A DNA stretch of 64,000 nt from Cohnella sp. SGD-V74 (GTDB lineage: Bacteria > Bacillota > Bacilli > Paenibacillales > Paenibacillaceae). Below, in pieces: positions 40,680 through 50,166 of the stretch. The position numbers and the translations under genes are program-made. Every line of letters starts with the position of its first letter. The stretch's first letter is position 1. The notes under the pieces were generated by a model. The model was not told the origin of the DNA, did no database searches, and was given only the letters and a program-made list of their open reading frames with translations. Where the stretch lies: NCBI RefSeq assembly GCF_003001675.1, contig NZ_PVYW01000007.1, positions 248,001-312,000 of the forward strand, in the 5' to 3' direction.

Positions 40680-41614
40680 TGCGCCGAGCCTCCTTTGCCT
40701 TCCCCGATGGCGAACAGCCTGTTATATCCCCAGGAGAACAGCAGCATGATGATCAGCCACAGCGCGCCGATCGCCGCCCCTTTGCCCAGATCCAGATCGA
40801 TGAAGGCCGTCTTGTAGCTGAAAATGGCGAGCGTCGTCGTCGCGTCGACCGGTCCGCCGCTCGTCATAATCCAGAACAGCGGGAACATCTTGAAGTTCTC
40901 GATGCAGGCGATCAGCGTGACGGTCTTGATCGTGTCCTTCAGCATCGGCAGCGTAATGTAGAGAAATTGCTGGCGCTTGGAGGCTCCGTCGATCGTCGCG
41001 GCCTCATACATGTCGCCGGGAATGCCCTGCATGCCGGCCAGCAGCATCGTCACCATGAACGGAAGCTGCTTCCACAGCGCGGCGAGCATGACCGCCCACA
41101 GCGCCAGCTGCATGTCGGACAACCATTGGAGGGGCTGGTCGATCAGGTGAAGCGACTGCAAAATATAGTTCAGAACGCCGTACTGCGGCTGGAACAGCCA
41201 CATCCACAGCAGCGCCCCGATGATGGTCGGGACGACCCAAGGAATCAGAATAACGGTCCGGAGCGCTCTCCGGAACGGAATTTTCCCATTCAGAATAAGC
41301 GCCAGAGCCATGCCGAGAACGAACTGGATGGCGACGACAGAGAACACGTAGCGGAACGTCACTCCGATGGAATGGACGAAGTCGCCGTCGGCGAACAGCT
41401 GCTTATAGTTGTCGAACGAATTCCAGACTTGACTCTTCATGCTCAGCAGAGACACCTGGAAGAAGCTCATATAGAGCGACTTGACGATCGGGATGCCGAT
41501 CGTGGACAGCAGCAAAATAAAGGCGGGACAGATGATGACGGCCAGGAAAATCGCATCTTTGGCCTTCTCGCTCAGGCGGACGCCTCTTCGCTCCAATTGA
41601 ACGGGTTTATGCAC
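40676..41614 (-). CDS. CUT1 ABC permease, MalF type (sulfatase cluster)
   Basis: The 312-residue permease has six predicted helices and the loop YEAATIDGASKRQQFLYITLP. GTG 41614 is chosen because AAGGAAG stands 8 bases upstream; the frame is open further upstream to 41668 but without a ribosome binding site. A long hairpin separates it from the binding-protein gene. Confidence 0.9.
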   Translation of the reverse strand: MHKPVQLERRGVRLSEKAKDAIFLAVIICPAFILLLSTIGIPIVKSLYMSFFQVSLLSMKSQVWNSFDNYKQLFADGDFVHSIGVTFRYVFSVVAIQFVLGMALALILNGKIPFRRALRTVILIPWVVPTIIGALLWMWLFQPQYGVLNYILQSLHLIDQPLQWLSDMQLALWAVMLAALWKQLPFMVTMLLAGMQGIPGDMYEAATIDGASKRQQFLYITLPMLKDTIKTVTLIACIENFKMFPLFWIMTSGGPVDATTTLAIFSYKTAFIDLDLGKGAAIGALWLIIMLLFSWGYNRLFAIGEGKGGSAH

Positions 41615-41672
41615 GGAATTCACTTCCTTGTGACGGTTTGATTGCCGGACGCGGGCATGACGAAACAAGCAT

Positions 41673-41737
41673 GGGGCTGCATCGCAAGCGAAGCGGGTCC
41701 GCCGAAGGCGGGCTTCGGGTGCTTATCGGGCAGCCCC
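41673..41737 (-). terminator. Intra-operon hairpin between binding protein and permease genes
   Basis: GGGGCTGC at 41673-41680 pairs with GCAGCCCC at 41730-41737, with further internal pairing (AAGCGAAGC-type arms). No T run follows, so it is more likely an mRNA-stabilising or attenuating structure that raises binding-protein level relative to permeases than a full terminator. Confidence 0.5.
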
Positions 41738-41772
41738 ATACGGGTGCAAGGGATGGTCCGGCGCAAGCCGGA

Positions 41773-43122
41773 TTACTTCATGATTTGCTTCAGCTTGGCG
41801 TCGAGCTCGGCCGCGACCTTCTCCGGGCTCTCGTTGGCGACGGCGACCTTCTGCACCGCCTCGGCGATTTCCAGGTAAGCTTGCTCGAGTCCGGGATTGT
41901 TGGCCGGGAGCGGCTTGATCTTCGTCATCTGATCGACAAGCGTCTTATCGAAGTCGGTGGAGTTGAACTCCGGCAAAATGCTGATCGACTTGCGCGCGCT
42001 CATGACGTCGCTGTTCTGGTGGTACAGCGAGATCATCTCTTCGTCGGTCAGGAACTTGATGAACTCCGCGGCCATTTCCGGATGCTTCGAATCCTTGCTG
42101 ATGACCAGGCCGTGCGCTTCGCCGATGGAGACGTTGTCGCCCGTCTTGTTGACCGGAATCATCGCCGCGCCCCATTTCTCGTCGAACGCTTCGCCTTGTC
42201 CGCTCAGGTTCTGGAACACCTTCCGTCCGTAATACCCGTCCGAATACATGCCGAGCCGTCCGATGCTGAACAGGTTGCGCAGATCCTTCAGCTTGGCTCC
42301 TTGCGGAGACAGGTTGTTTTTCACCAGCGTCTGGTAGTATGTCAGCGTCTCGATTACTTCCGGCGTATTCACGTTGACTTGGCCGTCTTCTCCGAAGAGG
42401 GAGCCGTTAAAGCTGTAGATGTTGCGCAGAGCGATCATGCCGTTGATCGGCAGCTTCTCCGTCGCTTCTCCGAGCCCGTAGATTTGCTCTCCGCTGTCCG
42501 TCTTGAGCTTGGAGAGCTCCTCCGCGAATTGCAGCATTTCATCGTACGTTTCCGGAGCGCGGTCGGGCAGTCCCGCCTTCTGGAACAACTCTTTGTTCCA
42601 ATAAAGGATGTAAGGGGACGGCGCCCAAGGAACGCCCATCAGCTTGCCGTTATAGCTGTAATCTTCCTTATAGCTCGGGAACAGATCGTCGATGAATTCC
42701 TTGCCTACGAGATCGTCCAGAGGAACGATGATGTCCGAAGCCGCGTAAGTCGGGAACGTAGCCGTAAAAGTCTGCATGATGTCCGGCGTGTTGCCCGAGG
42801 ATGCCATGACGAACGTCTGCTGCTTGATGTCTCCGAACGGAATGCCGATGTATTCGATCTTGACGTTCGGATGAAGCTCCGTGAACTTCTGCGCCATTTG
42901 CTCCAGGGCGCCTTTGGTCGCTTCTTCGCTGATGCTCCAGGAAGCGAATTGCAGCGTGATCGGTTCTCCGGCGTCCGGCGCGTTCGATGCGTCCGAAGAC
43001 GAAGACGCGGCAGGAGACGAGGAGGACGGAGCGGCAGGGGTATTTTCTTTGTCCGAGCTGCACGCCGCGAGCGTTCCGAGTGCCATGACCGCGGCCAGGG
43101 CCAGCGTCGTTTTTCTAACCAT
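41773..43122 (-). CDS. Sugar-binding lipoprotein (sulfatase cluster)
   Basis: The 449-residue protein has a lipoprotein signal ending GTLAACSS (Cys21) and a Ser/Ala/Pro linker. The family 1 binding fold shows LQFASWSISEEA at its start and ILYWNKELFQKAGLP in the hinge region. It is the first gene of the importer/sulfatase operon and is divergent from a membrane AraC regulator. I infer uptake of a sulfated mono- or oligosaccharide. No ATPase is present locally. Confidence 0.92.
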   Translation of the reverse strand: MVRKTTLALAAVMALGTLAACSSDKENTPAAPSSSSPAASSSSDASNAPDAGEPITLQFASWSISEEATKGALEQMAQKFTELHPNVKIEYIGIPFGDIKQQTFVMASSGNTPDIMQTFTATFPTYAASDIIVPLDDLVGKEFIDDLFPSYKEDYSYNGKLMGVPWAPSPYILYWNKELFQKAGLPDRAPETYDEMLQFAEELSKLKTDSGEQIYGLGEATEKLPINGMIALRNIYSFNGSLFGEDGQVNVNTPEVIETLTYYQTLVKNNLSPQGAKLKDLRNLFSIGRLGMYSDGYYGRKVFQNLSGQGEAFDEKWGAAMIPVNKTGDNVSIGEAHGLVISKDSKHPEMAAEFIKFLTDEEMISLYHQNSDVMSARKSISILPEFNSTDFDKTLVDQMTKIKPLPANNPGLEQAYLEIAEAVQKVAVANESPEKVAAELDAKLKQIMK

Positions 43123-43299
43123 TTCTGTGTGACCTCCAATTCGATATCTGAATAGTTGGGCTTGCTGGATTTATCATAGAACGGCCGGGAACCGCGGTAA
43201 ATCGCGCATTCCTGACGTTCGTCGTCCGAATCGGCACAATCGGGCGTATCGACTTTATGACATCGATGCTCAATTCCTGATATCGGGCCCGGAATGGAG

Positions 43300-43321
43300 G
43301 GGATTGGGAGTTCCCAATCCC
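43300..43321. promoter_or_regulatory. Perfect palindrome in the divergent regulator/importer promoter region
   Basis: GGGATTGGGA (43300-43309) and TCCCAATCCC (43312-43321) form a perfect 10-base inverted repeat with a 2-base gap. It overlaps where the -35 would be for a CATAAT -10 at 43335-43340 driving the plus-strand regulator. It may be an operator for either divergent gene. Confidence 0.55.
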
Positions 43322-43388
43322 GATTCGGCTGTGCCATAATCGAAGGTGCGCTTAAGACGACGAAACTACGAGGAAACGAGGAAGCAAG

Positions 43389-45710
43389 ATGACCGCCAAG
43401 CGCTGGATTCCGCGCAAACCGAACAGACAGTTCGTCCTGTACTTTCTTTCCTTTTTTCTTGTAATCTTGCTGCCCGTTATTTTGCTTAGCCTCTCTTCCT
43501 ATAAACTGATGTATTCTACCATTCTGGACGAGATTCGCCAAGGCACGTCCAACGCGATGAAGCAGACCGGCCTGTCCGCCGACCGCTTGCTGCTGGACGT
43601 GACGACGCTGTCGGTGCAGCTCGGCCTGGACGGCAAAATCTATACGTCCTCCACGAACGTGGAAGACGCGTATTTGGTCAACGAAATCCGGGATCGGATC
43701 TCCACGCTTGCCGCGGAGAACGGATACGTGCAGGCGGTGCAAATTTATTTTCGCAAAAACAATCTCATTCTGTCCTCGGACGCTCCGAACCGGCATTACG
43801 CGAACCAGGTCAACGACGGCTGGATTCGCGATTTCTCGGTCAGCGGCAAGGAGCAGCTGTGGCTTCCGACCCGTTCGTTCGTCGATCAGGACGGCAACAC
43901 GCAGCGTATTATGACGCTCGTCCGCAAGTTCCCGGTCGCCTTTCCAAGCAATACGGGATACGTGGCGATTCATATTTTCGAGGACCGGTTTTACGAGCTG
44001 TTGAAAATGGCGGGGGCCGATCGCGACAACCGTCTTTATCTGGCCGACCCTTCGGGAGCCGTTCTGTCGGCGTATCCCCGGCTTGCGGGGGAGGAAGACG
44101 AGAGGATGGCGGAGCAGGCGGCCTCGCTGATCGCGGGAGAAGAGAGAGGGAATCGGGTCGGGAAATTCGGCGGGCAGGAGGCGCTGATCTCCATCGGAGA
44201 TCCGCTGCGCAACGGATGGACGATCGTCTCGGTCGATTCGCTCGACTACTTGGAGGAAAGGCTGGGCTATATCCGCAGGGTTATCATGTTGACGGGCTTC
44301 GTGCTCGTGGCGCTCGGATCGGTCATCTCCTTCTTCCTGTCGCGGACGATGTACAATCCGATCAAACGGCTGTTCGAGAAAGCCGAGCGCGTCCAGAAGG
44401 AGTTCGCCCTCCCCGCCTCGTCGGACAAGCCGGGCTCGCTCGTCGACGTCTCGGGCATGGTGGACCAGCTCATCCATCGGCACAAGGAGCTGGAAGCGGC
44501 TTACGAGATCGGCCATTCCGCGATGGTCGACCGCTTCCTCTATCAATTGTTCTACAATCGCGCGAGCGGTGATCTCGAGCAGAGAGTGGACGACATGAGG
44601 CTGCCGATCACGCCGCAGGGCTTCGTCGTCATGATCGTCGAGCTCGACGGATACGCGGCGCTCAGGGAGCGTTACAGCGCGAGCGATCTGAACCTGCTTC
44701 GCTATGCGACGCATAACATCGTGCAGGAGATCGTCTCCAGCCGCTACGTATGCCTGGGCACGGAGATCGCCGACAACCAGATCGCGGTGCTCGCCAATAT
44801 CGAGTCGGCGGCGGAATTCGACCGCGTCCGACTGGCGGAGATGGCGGGGGAGATCATTCAGGCCGTCCGCTCGTATTTGAACTTGTCGGCGACGATCGGG
44901 TTCGGACAGCCCGTCGACGCGCTGGCGGACGCGCACATGTCGTTCCAGCAGGCGTCAGACGTCATTCGCCGGAAGCTGCTGACGGACGACCGCAAGGCGT
45001 TGTTCCACGAGAGCGAGGAGCATGCGCAGGCGTTCCAATACTTCTATCCCGTCCAGTTGGAGAAGGCTCTTATGAACAATATCCGGGCCGGCAACGAACA
45101 GCAGACGAGGGCTTGCCTGGAGCAGTTGAAGGCGGAGCTCAAGGGCAAGCCCGGCTTGTCGCACGAGAACGTCTACCGGGTCTATCACCGTCTGATCGAC
45201 GAGGCGATCGATCTGGCCGTAGACGCGGGCCTGGCGTGGGAGAACGTATTCGGAGAAGGCAACGTCTACCGGGAGCTGGCCAAGCATGAGACGATCGAGA
45301 GCATTCATCTCTGGCTGGAAGAGGTGTTCCTGAACGTCATCGTCCAGCTGAGGGACCACCTTCGCAGCCCCTCGAAGGCAGACGCCGCCGTCGCGTATAT
45401 CGCGGAGCATTACCGCGAGGACATCTCCGTGGAGCAGATCGCCGACGCCGTGCAGCTTAATCCGGCGTATCTCAGCCGTCTCTTCAAGCAGTCCACGGGC
45501 AAGACGGTGCTCGAGCATCTGACGCTCGTCCGCCTTGCCCGCAGCAAGACGCTGCTGCGCGAGACGTCGCTGAACCTGAGCGAGATCGCTCAGCAGATCG
45601 GCTATAACAACGCGAACAGCTTTATCCGTTTTTTCCGCAAATACGAGGGCGTGACGCCAGGCGAATTCCGCAAGCTGCAAGGCCAGGCCTCCAAGCCGGA
45701 GGAGGAGTAA
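43389..45710 (+). CDS. Membrane-bound AraC-family regulator, YesS-like one-component sensor
   Basis: The 773-residue protein joins sensing and DNA binding in one chain. TM1 lies at about residues 17-38, followed by an extracellular Cache-like sensor (to about 295), TM2 (VIMLTGFVLVALGSVISFFL), a HAMP-like region, a long cytoplasmic linker, and two AraC helix-turn-helix motifs in the last 100 residues (ISVEQIADAVQLNPAYLSRLFKQ-type and NLSEIAQQIGYNNANSF). ATG 43389 follows GAGGAAGC. It is divergent from the binding-protein/sulfatase operon, its likely target. Confidence 0.9.
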   Translation: MTAKRWIPRKPNRQFVLYFLSFFLVILLPVILLSLSSYKLMYSTILDEIRQGTSNAMKQTGLSADRLLLDVTTLSVQLGLDGKIYTSSTNVEDAYLVNEIRDRISTLAAENGYVQAVQIYFRKNNLILSSDAPNRHYANQVNDGWIRDFSVSGKEQLWLPTRSFVDQDGNTQRIMTLVRKFPVAFPSNTGYVAIHIFEDRFYELLKMAGADRDNRLYLADPSGAVLSAYPRLAGEEDERMAEQAASLIAGEERGNRVGKFGGQEALISIGDPLRNGWTIVSVDSLDYLEERLGYIRRVIMLTGFVLVALGSVISFFLSRTMYNPIKRLFEKAERVQKEFALPASSDKPGSLVDVSGMVDQLIHRHKELEAAYEIGHSAMVDRFLYQLFYNRASGDLEQRVDDMRLPITPQGFVVMIVELDGYAALRERYSASDLNLLRYATHNIVQEIVSSRYVCLGTEIADNQIAVLANIESAAEFDRVRLAEMAGEIIQAVRSYLNLSATIGFGQPVDALADAHMSFQQASDVIRRKLLTDDRKALFHESEEHAQAFQYFYPVQLEKALMNNIRAGNEQQTRACLEQLKAELKGKPGLSHENVYRVYHRLIDEAIDLAVDAGLAWENVFGEGNVYRELAKHETIESIHLWLEEVFLNVIVQLRDHLRSPSKADAAVAYIAEHYREDISVEQIADAVQLNPAYLSRLFKQSTGKTVLEHLTLVRLARSKTLLRETSLNLSEIAQQIGYNNANSFIRFFRKYEGVTPGEFRKLQGQASKPEEE

Positions 45711-45742
45711 GGCTGGGGATGCGCCGGCTCGGGAGCGCCGCC

Positions 45743-45902
45743 GGTTCGGGCGCGCTGCTGCAAGGGTACGGCTATCCCGCCGACTCGGTTAGGCTGTACC
45801 GGTACGGCTATCCCGTCGGTTCAGGGGCGCTGTATCGGTACGGGGTTATCCCCTCGGCTCAGTTACGTTGTATCGGTGCGGAGTTATCCCATCGCTTCAG
45901 GA
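45743..45902. repeat. Tandem repeat array, 36-39-bp unit, four copies plus a partial
   Basis: Units begin at 45743, 45782, 45818, 45856 and 45894. Each has the form GGTTCAGG...GCTGTA...CGGTACGG followed by TTATCCC. Copies are about 70-80 percent alike. The array fills the gap between two convergent genes; the last, partial unit runs into the 3' end of the penicillin-binding protein gene, whose stop codon is at 45897-45899. Confidence 0.75.
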
Positions 45903-47957
45903 ATGCCACCATTTGCGCAGCTTCTTCCACCAAGGCCGGCTGGGCTGCTCGGGGCGACGCGCGTCCGAATCGACGACCGGTCCGAGCGGACCGCATGAGC
46001 GGGCGGGCTCGGTGCCTTGCAGGAACACCTCGATCGCGCCTTCTCCCGGACAGGCCGGGGAGGCGAGCAGGCCGGTGGTTGGATCGATGTAGGCATGAAC
46101 GACGCCTTCCGGCACCGGAAAACCTTTCGGAGGAGAGCCTGCCAGCGCCGCCTCGGTAAACTGGGCGAAGATCGGGGCGGCGCGATGCGCTTCGCCCGAT
46201 GTAATCGGCCGTCCCCGATCGTATCCCACCCATACGGCGGTCGCCAGCTCCGGCGTATAGCCGACGAACCAGGCGTCGGAATCGGTCGTGCCCGACTTGC
46301 CCGCGACGGGGCGGTTCAGCATCTTCGACACCCTCCGCGCGGTGCCGCCTCTCTCGAACACACTCTTCAGCAGATTCGTCGTCACGTAGGCGAGGGCGGG
46401 TTCGACCGCCTGCTCCTGCCGCGGATGGCTTTCGTACAAAATTTTGCCGCGGCGGTCTTGGACGAGCGTTATCGCGACCGGCTCGGCTCGGGCTCCCCCG
46501 TTGGCGAAGGCGGAGAAGGCGTACGCCATCTCGAACGGACTGACGGGGAACGTGCCGAGGGCGAGCGAAGGGACGGCTTTGAGCGGGGCGGTGATGCCCA
46601 GCTTGCGCGCCATCGCGATGACGTTCTCCGGACCGGTCTGCATGATCGTATGAACGGCGTAGATGTTGTCGGAGGCCGCGATCGCCTGGCGCAGCCCGAT
46701 GTCGCCGTGGAAATAACGTCCGTTGTAGTTGTTCGGACGATAAATCTGCCGATCGTGATCGAAGTAGAACAGCGTAGGCTCGCTGCGGAATCGCGTCGCG
46801 GCCGTAATCGCCCGGCTCTCCAGCGCCGCCGCGTACACGATCGGCTTGAACGAGGAGCCGGGCTGCCTCGTGCTCGCGAACACCCGGTTGTACTGGTTGG
46901 CGCGGAAGTTGCGTCCTCCGACCATCGCTTTAATGTAACCGTTGCGGGGATCGACGGCGATCAGCGCCGTCTGCAGCTCCTCGCCGGCCCCCTTCAGTCC
47001 CTTCTTGACGGCGGCCTCGGCCATCTGCTGCACGCGCAGATCGAGCGTCGTCCGGATCGTCAGCCCTCCTTCGTTCATCAGCCTCTCGTCGATGCCGAGA
47101 CGTTCGACGGCCACCTTCTTGACATATTCCGCGAAATAAGGGGCGGCCCGTTCCTCTTCTTCGGGCAGGGCGCGGACGGCGACGCTCTCGCGGGTGGCGC
47201 GTTCCGCCTGCAGCTTCGTGATCTGGCCGGTTTCCAGCATCGATTGGAGCACCTTGCGCTGACGCGCGCGGGAGCTTCTCGGATTCAGATGCGGGGAATA
47301 GTAGCGCGGCCCCTTGGGGATGCCGGCGAGCAAGGCGCTCTCGGCGATGGTCAGTTCCTTGGCAGGCTTATTGAAGTAGAGCTTGGAAGCCGCCTCCGCG
47401 CCGTAAGCGCCATGGCCGTAGTAGATCTGGTTCAGGTACAGCTCCAGGATCTCCTCTTTGGAGAACGCCTGCTCCAGCCGGGCCGCGTACCAGGCCTCCT
47501 TCAGCTTGCGGGTCCACGTCCTCTCGTGCGACAGATACAGATTGCGGGCGAGCTGCTGGGTGAGCGTGCTCGCGCCCTGCTCCTTGGACATATGGCGCAG
47601 GTCGACCCAGGCCGCCCGCGCCAGACCGCGCCAATCGACTCCGGCGTGCTCGTAGAAGCGGCGGTCCTCGACGGCCAGCGTGGCTTTGACGAGCCAGGGG
47701 GAAATATCGGCGAGCTTCGCCGTCGGCCGGTTGACGCCGCCCTTCAAGCTGGCGATCGTCTGCCCGTTCGCGTCGACGATGCGGGTCGACTGCATCGTTG
47801 CCCCCGCCGGCAGCGGCGCATATCTGAGCAGCACAAATCCCGCCGAGGCCAGAGCGATCAGGCTCAGCAGCGTCATCCAGCCAATCCGCCGGCGCAGCTT
47901 GCTCCATTTGGAGACGGCGGGCGCGGTCTTCGCGTCCTTGCCGGTCTTGCGATCCAT
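45897..47957 (-). CDS. pbpG: Class A penicillin-binding protein, PbpG (PBP2d)-like
   Basis: The 686-residue bifunctional cell-wall enzyme has a cytoplasmic basic tail, a membrane anchor (about residues 28-48), and a GT51 transglycosylase domain with AVEDRRFYEHAGVDW and QGASTLTQQLARN. A transpeptidase domain follows, with SSFK, SDN and KSGTT as the SxxK, SxN and KTG motifs. A short basic C-terminal tail ends the chain. ATG 47957 follows AAGGGGG. It is divergent from speE-speB, the same neighbours as B. subtilis pbpG, which supports the name. That protein is expressed in the sporulation forespore, but no sigma factor site was identified here. Confidence 0.9.
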   Translation of the reverse strand: MDRKTGKDAKTAPAVSKWSKLRRRIGWMTLLSLIALASAGFVLLRYAPLPAGATMQSTRIVDANGQTIASLKGGVNRPTAKLADISPWLVKATLAVEDRRFYEHAGVDWRGLARAAWVDLRHMSKEQGASTLTQQLARNLYLSHERTWTRKLKEAWYAARLEQAFSKEEILELYLNQIYYGHGAYGAEAASKLYFNKPAKELTIAESALLAGIPKGPRYYSPHLNPRSSRARQRKVLQSMLETGQITKLQAERATRESVAVRALPEEEERAAPYFAEYVKKVAVERLGIDERLMNEGGLTIRTTLDLRVQQMAEAAVKKGLKGAGEELQTALIAVDPRNGYIKAMVGGRNFRANQYNRVFASTRQPGSSFKPIVYAAALESRAITAATRFRSEPTLFYFDHDRQIYRPNNYNGRYFHGDIGLRQAIAASDNIYAVHTIMQTGPENVIAMARKLGITAPLKAVPSLALGTFPVSPFEMAYAFSAFANGGARAEPVAITLVQDRRGKILYESHPRQEQAVEPALAYVTTNLLKSVFERGGTARRVSKMLNRPVAGKSGTTDSDAWFVGYTPELATAVWVGYDRGRPITSGEAHRAAPIFAQFTEAALAGSPPKGFPVPEGVVHAYIDPTTGLLASPACPGEGAIEVFLQGTEPARSCGPLGPVVDSDARRPEQPSRPWWKKLRKWWHS

Positions 47958-48093
47958 GATGAGGCCCCCTTCGCGACGCATAGGAAATCGTTACCTATGT
48001 AGTATGGAGAAGGAAGGGGGAGGCTATTCCCGGAGCCGGGCTTCCGGCCGGACGGGCAATCGTAAACCGCGCGTTAAATTCCGCTTCGAGTTG

Positions 48094-48121
48094 TTGCTTT
48101 TTGGCGTCGATTTTATATAAT
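48094..48121 (+). promoter_or_regulatory. Promoter of speE-speB
   Basis: TTGCTT at 48094-48099 and TATAAT at 48116-48121 are spaced by 16 bases. The speE start lies about 75 bases downstream. Confidence 0.6.
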
Positions 48122-48194
48122 ACATCTAGTTTGATACAATTAAGTTCGGGTTCACAAAGTCCGGTTTTCAGCACCGAGAAAGTAGGGGTGGCGC

Positions 48195-49031
48195 ATGTCC
48201 TCCATGGAACTGTGGTATACGGAGAAGCAAACCGAGAACTTCGGCATCACGATGAAGATCAAACGAACGATGGTCCACGAACAGACGGATTTCCAAGAGC
48301 TCGCCATGATCGAGACGGAGGAATACGGCAATATGCTCGTGCTCGACGGCATGGTCATGACGACGGAGCGGGACGAGTTCGTCTACCATGAGATGGTGGC
48401 GCACCCGGCGCTGTTCACGCATCCGAACCCGGAGAACGTTCTTGTGGTCGGCGGCGGAGACGGCGGCGTCATCCGCGAAGTGCTGAAGCATCCCGAAGTG
48501 AAGAAGGCGGTGCTCGTCGACATCGACGGCAAAGTCATCGAGTATTCCAAGCGGTACTTGCCTTCCATCGCGGGCAAGCTGGACGATCCTCGCGTCGAAG
48601 TGATCGTCAACGACGGGTTCATGCACATCCACGACCACAAAAATACGTACGACGTCATCATGGTCGATTCCACGGAGCCGGTCGGCCCTGCTGTAAACCT
48701 GTTCACGAAAGGTTTCTACCAAGGCATTCACGACGCGCTGAAGGATGACGGCATTTTCGTGGCGCAGACCGACAACCCGTGGTTCAAGGCCGAGCTGATC
48801 CGCAGCGTCAACCGCGACGTCAAGGAAGTGTTCGACATTGTGCGCGTGTACGCGGCGAACATTCCGACCTACCCGAGCGGCTTGTGGACGTTCACGCTGG
48901 GCAGCAAGAAATACGACCCGCTGTCGGTCGACGAGAGCAAGCTTCCCGAGCTCGACACCAAATACTACTCCCCTCGGCTGCACAAGGCGGCGTTCGCGCT
49001 TCCGAAGTTCGTCGAGGATCTGACGAAGTAA
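48195..49031 (+). CDS. speE: Spermidine synthase
   Basis: The 278-residue cytoplasmic enzyme transfers the aminopropyl group of decarboxylated S-adenosylmethionine to putrescine. Signature segments are [31 protein letters not shown] (SAM-binding loop, about residues 80-94), and DSTEPVGPA with the catalytic Asp. The sequence closely follows B. subtilis SpeE throughout. ATG 48195 follows GGGGTG; ATG 48204 would also fit. It is co-transcribed with speB, 19 bases downstream. Confidence 0.96.
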   Translation: MSSMELWYTEKQTENFGITMKIKRTMVHEQTDFQELAMIETEEYGNMLVLDGMVMTTERDEFVYHEMVAHPALFTHPNPENVLVVGGGDGGVIREVLKHPEVKKAVLVDIDGKVIEYSKRYLPSIAGKLDDPRVEVIVNDGFMHIHDHKNTYDVIMVDSTEPVGPAVNLFTKGFYQGIHDALKDDGIFVAQTDNPWFKAELIRSVNRDVKEVFDIVRVYAANIPTYPSGLWTFTLGSKKYDPLSVDESKLPELDTKYYSPRLHKAAFALPKFVEDLTK

Positions 49032-49050
49032 AAGGAGAATCGTTCACTCT

Positions 49051-49923
49051 ATGCGCTTAAATCAAGCTTATTCCGGTAATGTGTTCATCTGCAGCTCCGA
49101 CGATTACGCGGCATCCCAAGCAGTCATCTACGGGATGCCGATGGATTATACCGTCTCCTTCCGCCCCGGCTCCCGTTTCGGCCCCGGCCGCATCCGCGAA
49201 GCTTCCGTCGGACTGGAGGAATACAGCCCTTATCTGGACCGCAGTCTCTATGATCTGGCGTACTTCGACGCGGGCGATTTGCTGCTTCCGTTCGGCAACG
49301 CGGCGAAGAGCCTCGATATTATCGGGGAATACGTGCGGGGCGTTCTGGCCGACGGCAAAATCCCTGTCGGACTCGGAGGCGAGCATCTCGTCAGCTGGCC
49401 GGTCATTCAAGAGGTGTACAAGAAATACCCCGATCTCGCCATCCTGCACTTCGACGCGCATACCGACCTGCGCGAGGATTACGAGGGCGAGCCGCTGTCC
49501 CACTCCACGCCGCTTCGCAAAGCGGCGGAGCTGATGGGGCCGTCCAACATCTATCAGTTCGGCATCCGTTCCGGCTCCAAGGAAGATTGGACGTACGCGC
49601 AGGAGTCCGGCATCCACTTCCATCCGTTCGAGGTGGCCGAGCCGCTGAAGAAGGAGCTTCCTTCTCTGGCCGGCCGCCCGGTCTACGTTACGATCGACAT
49701 CGACGTGCTCGATCCGTCCGCCGCTCCCGGCACGGGAACGACGGAAGCGGGCGGCATTACGTCCAAGGAGCTGCTGGAAGCAATCCATGCGATCGCGCGC
49801 TCCGGCGTCAACGTCGTCGGCTTCGACCTTGTCGAAGTCGCTCCGATCTACGATCCGACGGAGATGACGCCGATCGTCGCCTCCAAAATGATTCGCGAAA
49901 TGCTGCTCGGCTTCGTAAAATAA
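49051..49923 (+). CDS. speB: Agmatinase
   Basis: The 290-residue ureohydrolase makes putrescine and urea from agmatine, feeding SpeE. Manganese-binding motifs are GGEH (about residue 109), HFDAHTDL (about 131-138) and TIDIDVLDP (about 215). AAGGAG precedes the ATG at a somewhat long distance. It forms an operon with speE, as in B. subtilis, closed by a strong terminator. Confidence 0.95.
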   Translation: MRLNQAYSGNVFICSSDDYAASQAVIYGMPMDYTVSFRPGSRFGPGRIREASVGLEEYSPYLDRSLYDLAYFDAGDLLLPFGNAAKSLDIIGEYVRGVLADGKIPVGLGGEHLVSWPVIQEVYKKYPDLAILHFDAHTDLREDYEGEPLSHSTPLRKAAELMGPSNIYQFGIRSGSKEDWTYAQESGIHFHPFEVAEPLKKELPSLAGRPVYVTIDIDVLDPSAAPGTGTTEAGGITSKELLEAIHAIARSGVNVVGFDLVEVAPIYDPTEMTPIVASKMIREMLLGFVK

Positions 49924-49938
49924 GAAGCTGATCGAGTT

Positions 49939-49981
49939 AAGCCTCCGGTTCGCCGCTTCGGCGCGTGTCCGGGGGCTTTTT
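49939..49981 (+). terminator. Rho-independent terminator of speE-speB
   Basis: AAGCCTCCGG pairs with CCGGGGGCTT across a GC-rich loop and is followed by TTTTT. It begins 16 bases after the speB stop. Confidence 0.9.
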
Positions 49982-50002
49982 GGCGTTTTGTGACGAGGAA
50001 TC

Positions 50003-50081
50003 TCACATCAAACCATACAAGAGTAGACGATTTTCGCCCAAAATCAAAAAAATGTCACCCTTTATTCCATATGTGATGTGA
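50003..50081. promoter_or_regulatory. Spaced inverted repeat upstream of the receptor gene
   Basis: TCACATCA at 50003-50010 is mirrored by TGATGTGA at 50074-50081, with an A+T-rich stretch between. A TACAAT -10-like box follows near 50122. The spacing could suit DNA looping or a hairpin, but function is unknown. Confidence 0.3.
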
Positions 50082-50166
50082 AATGGAAGATAATAGCTTC
50101 CAACTGCGTCTCCGTATGTTACAATAGCTGCCATAGATATAAGACTTTAGACATGGGGTGGAGCTT

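Noticed and set aside
42705..44936. Minus-strand frame of about 740 codons spanning two divergent genes
   Set aside because: It runs antisense through the membrane regulator and across the binding-protein gene; composition is Arg/Asp-rich with no domain, so it is a shadow.
46017..48002. Plus-strand frame of about 660 codons opposite pbpG
   Set aside because: Antisense to a class A penicillin-binding protein with all motifs; the product is Arg/Gly/Asp-rich without domains.
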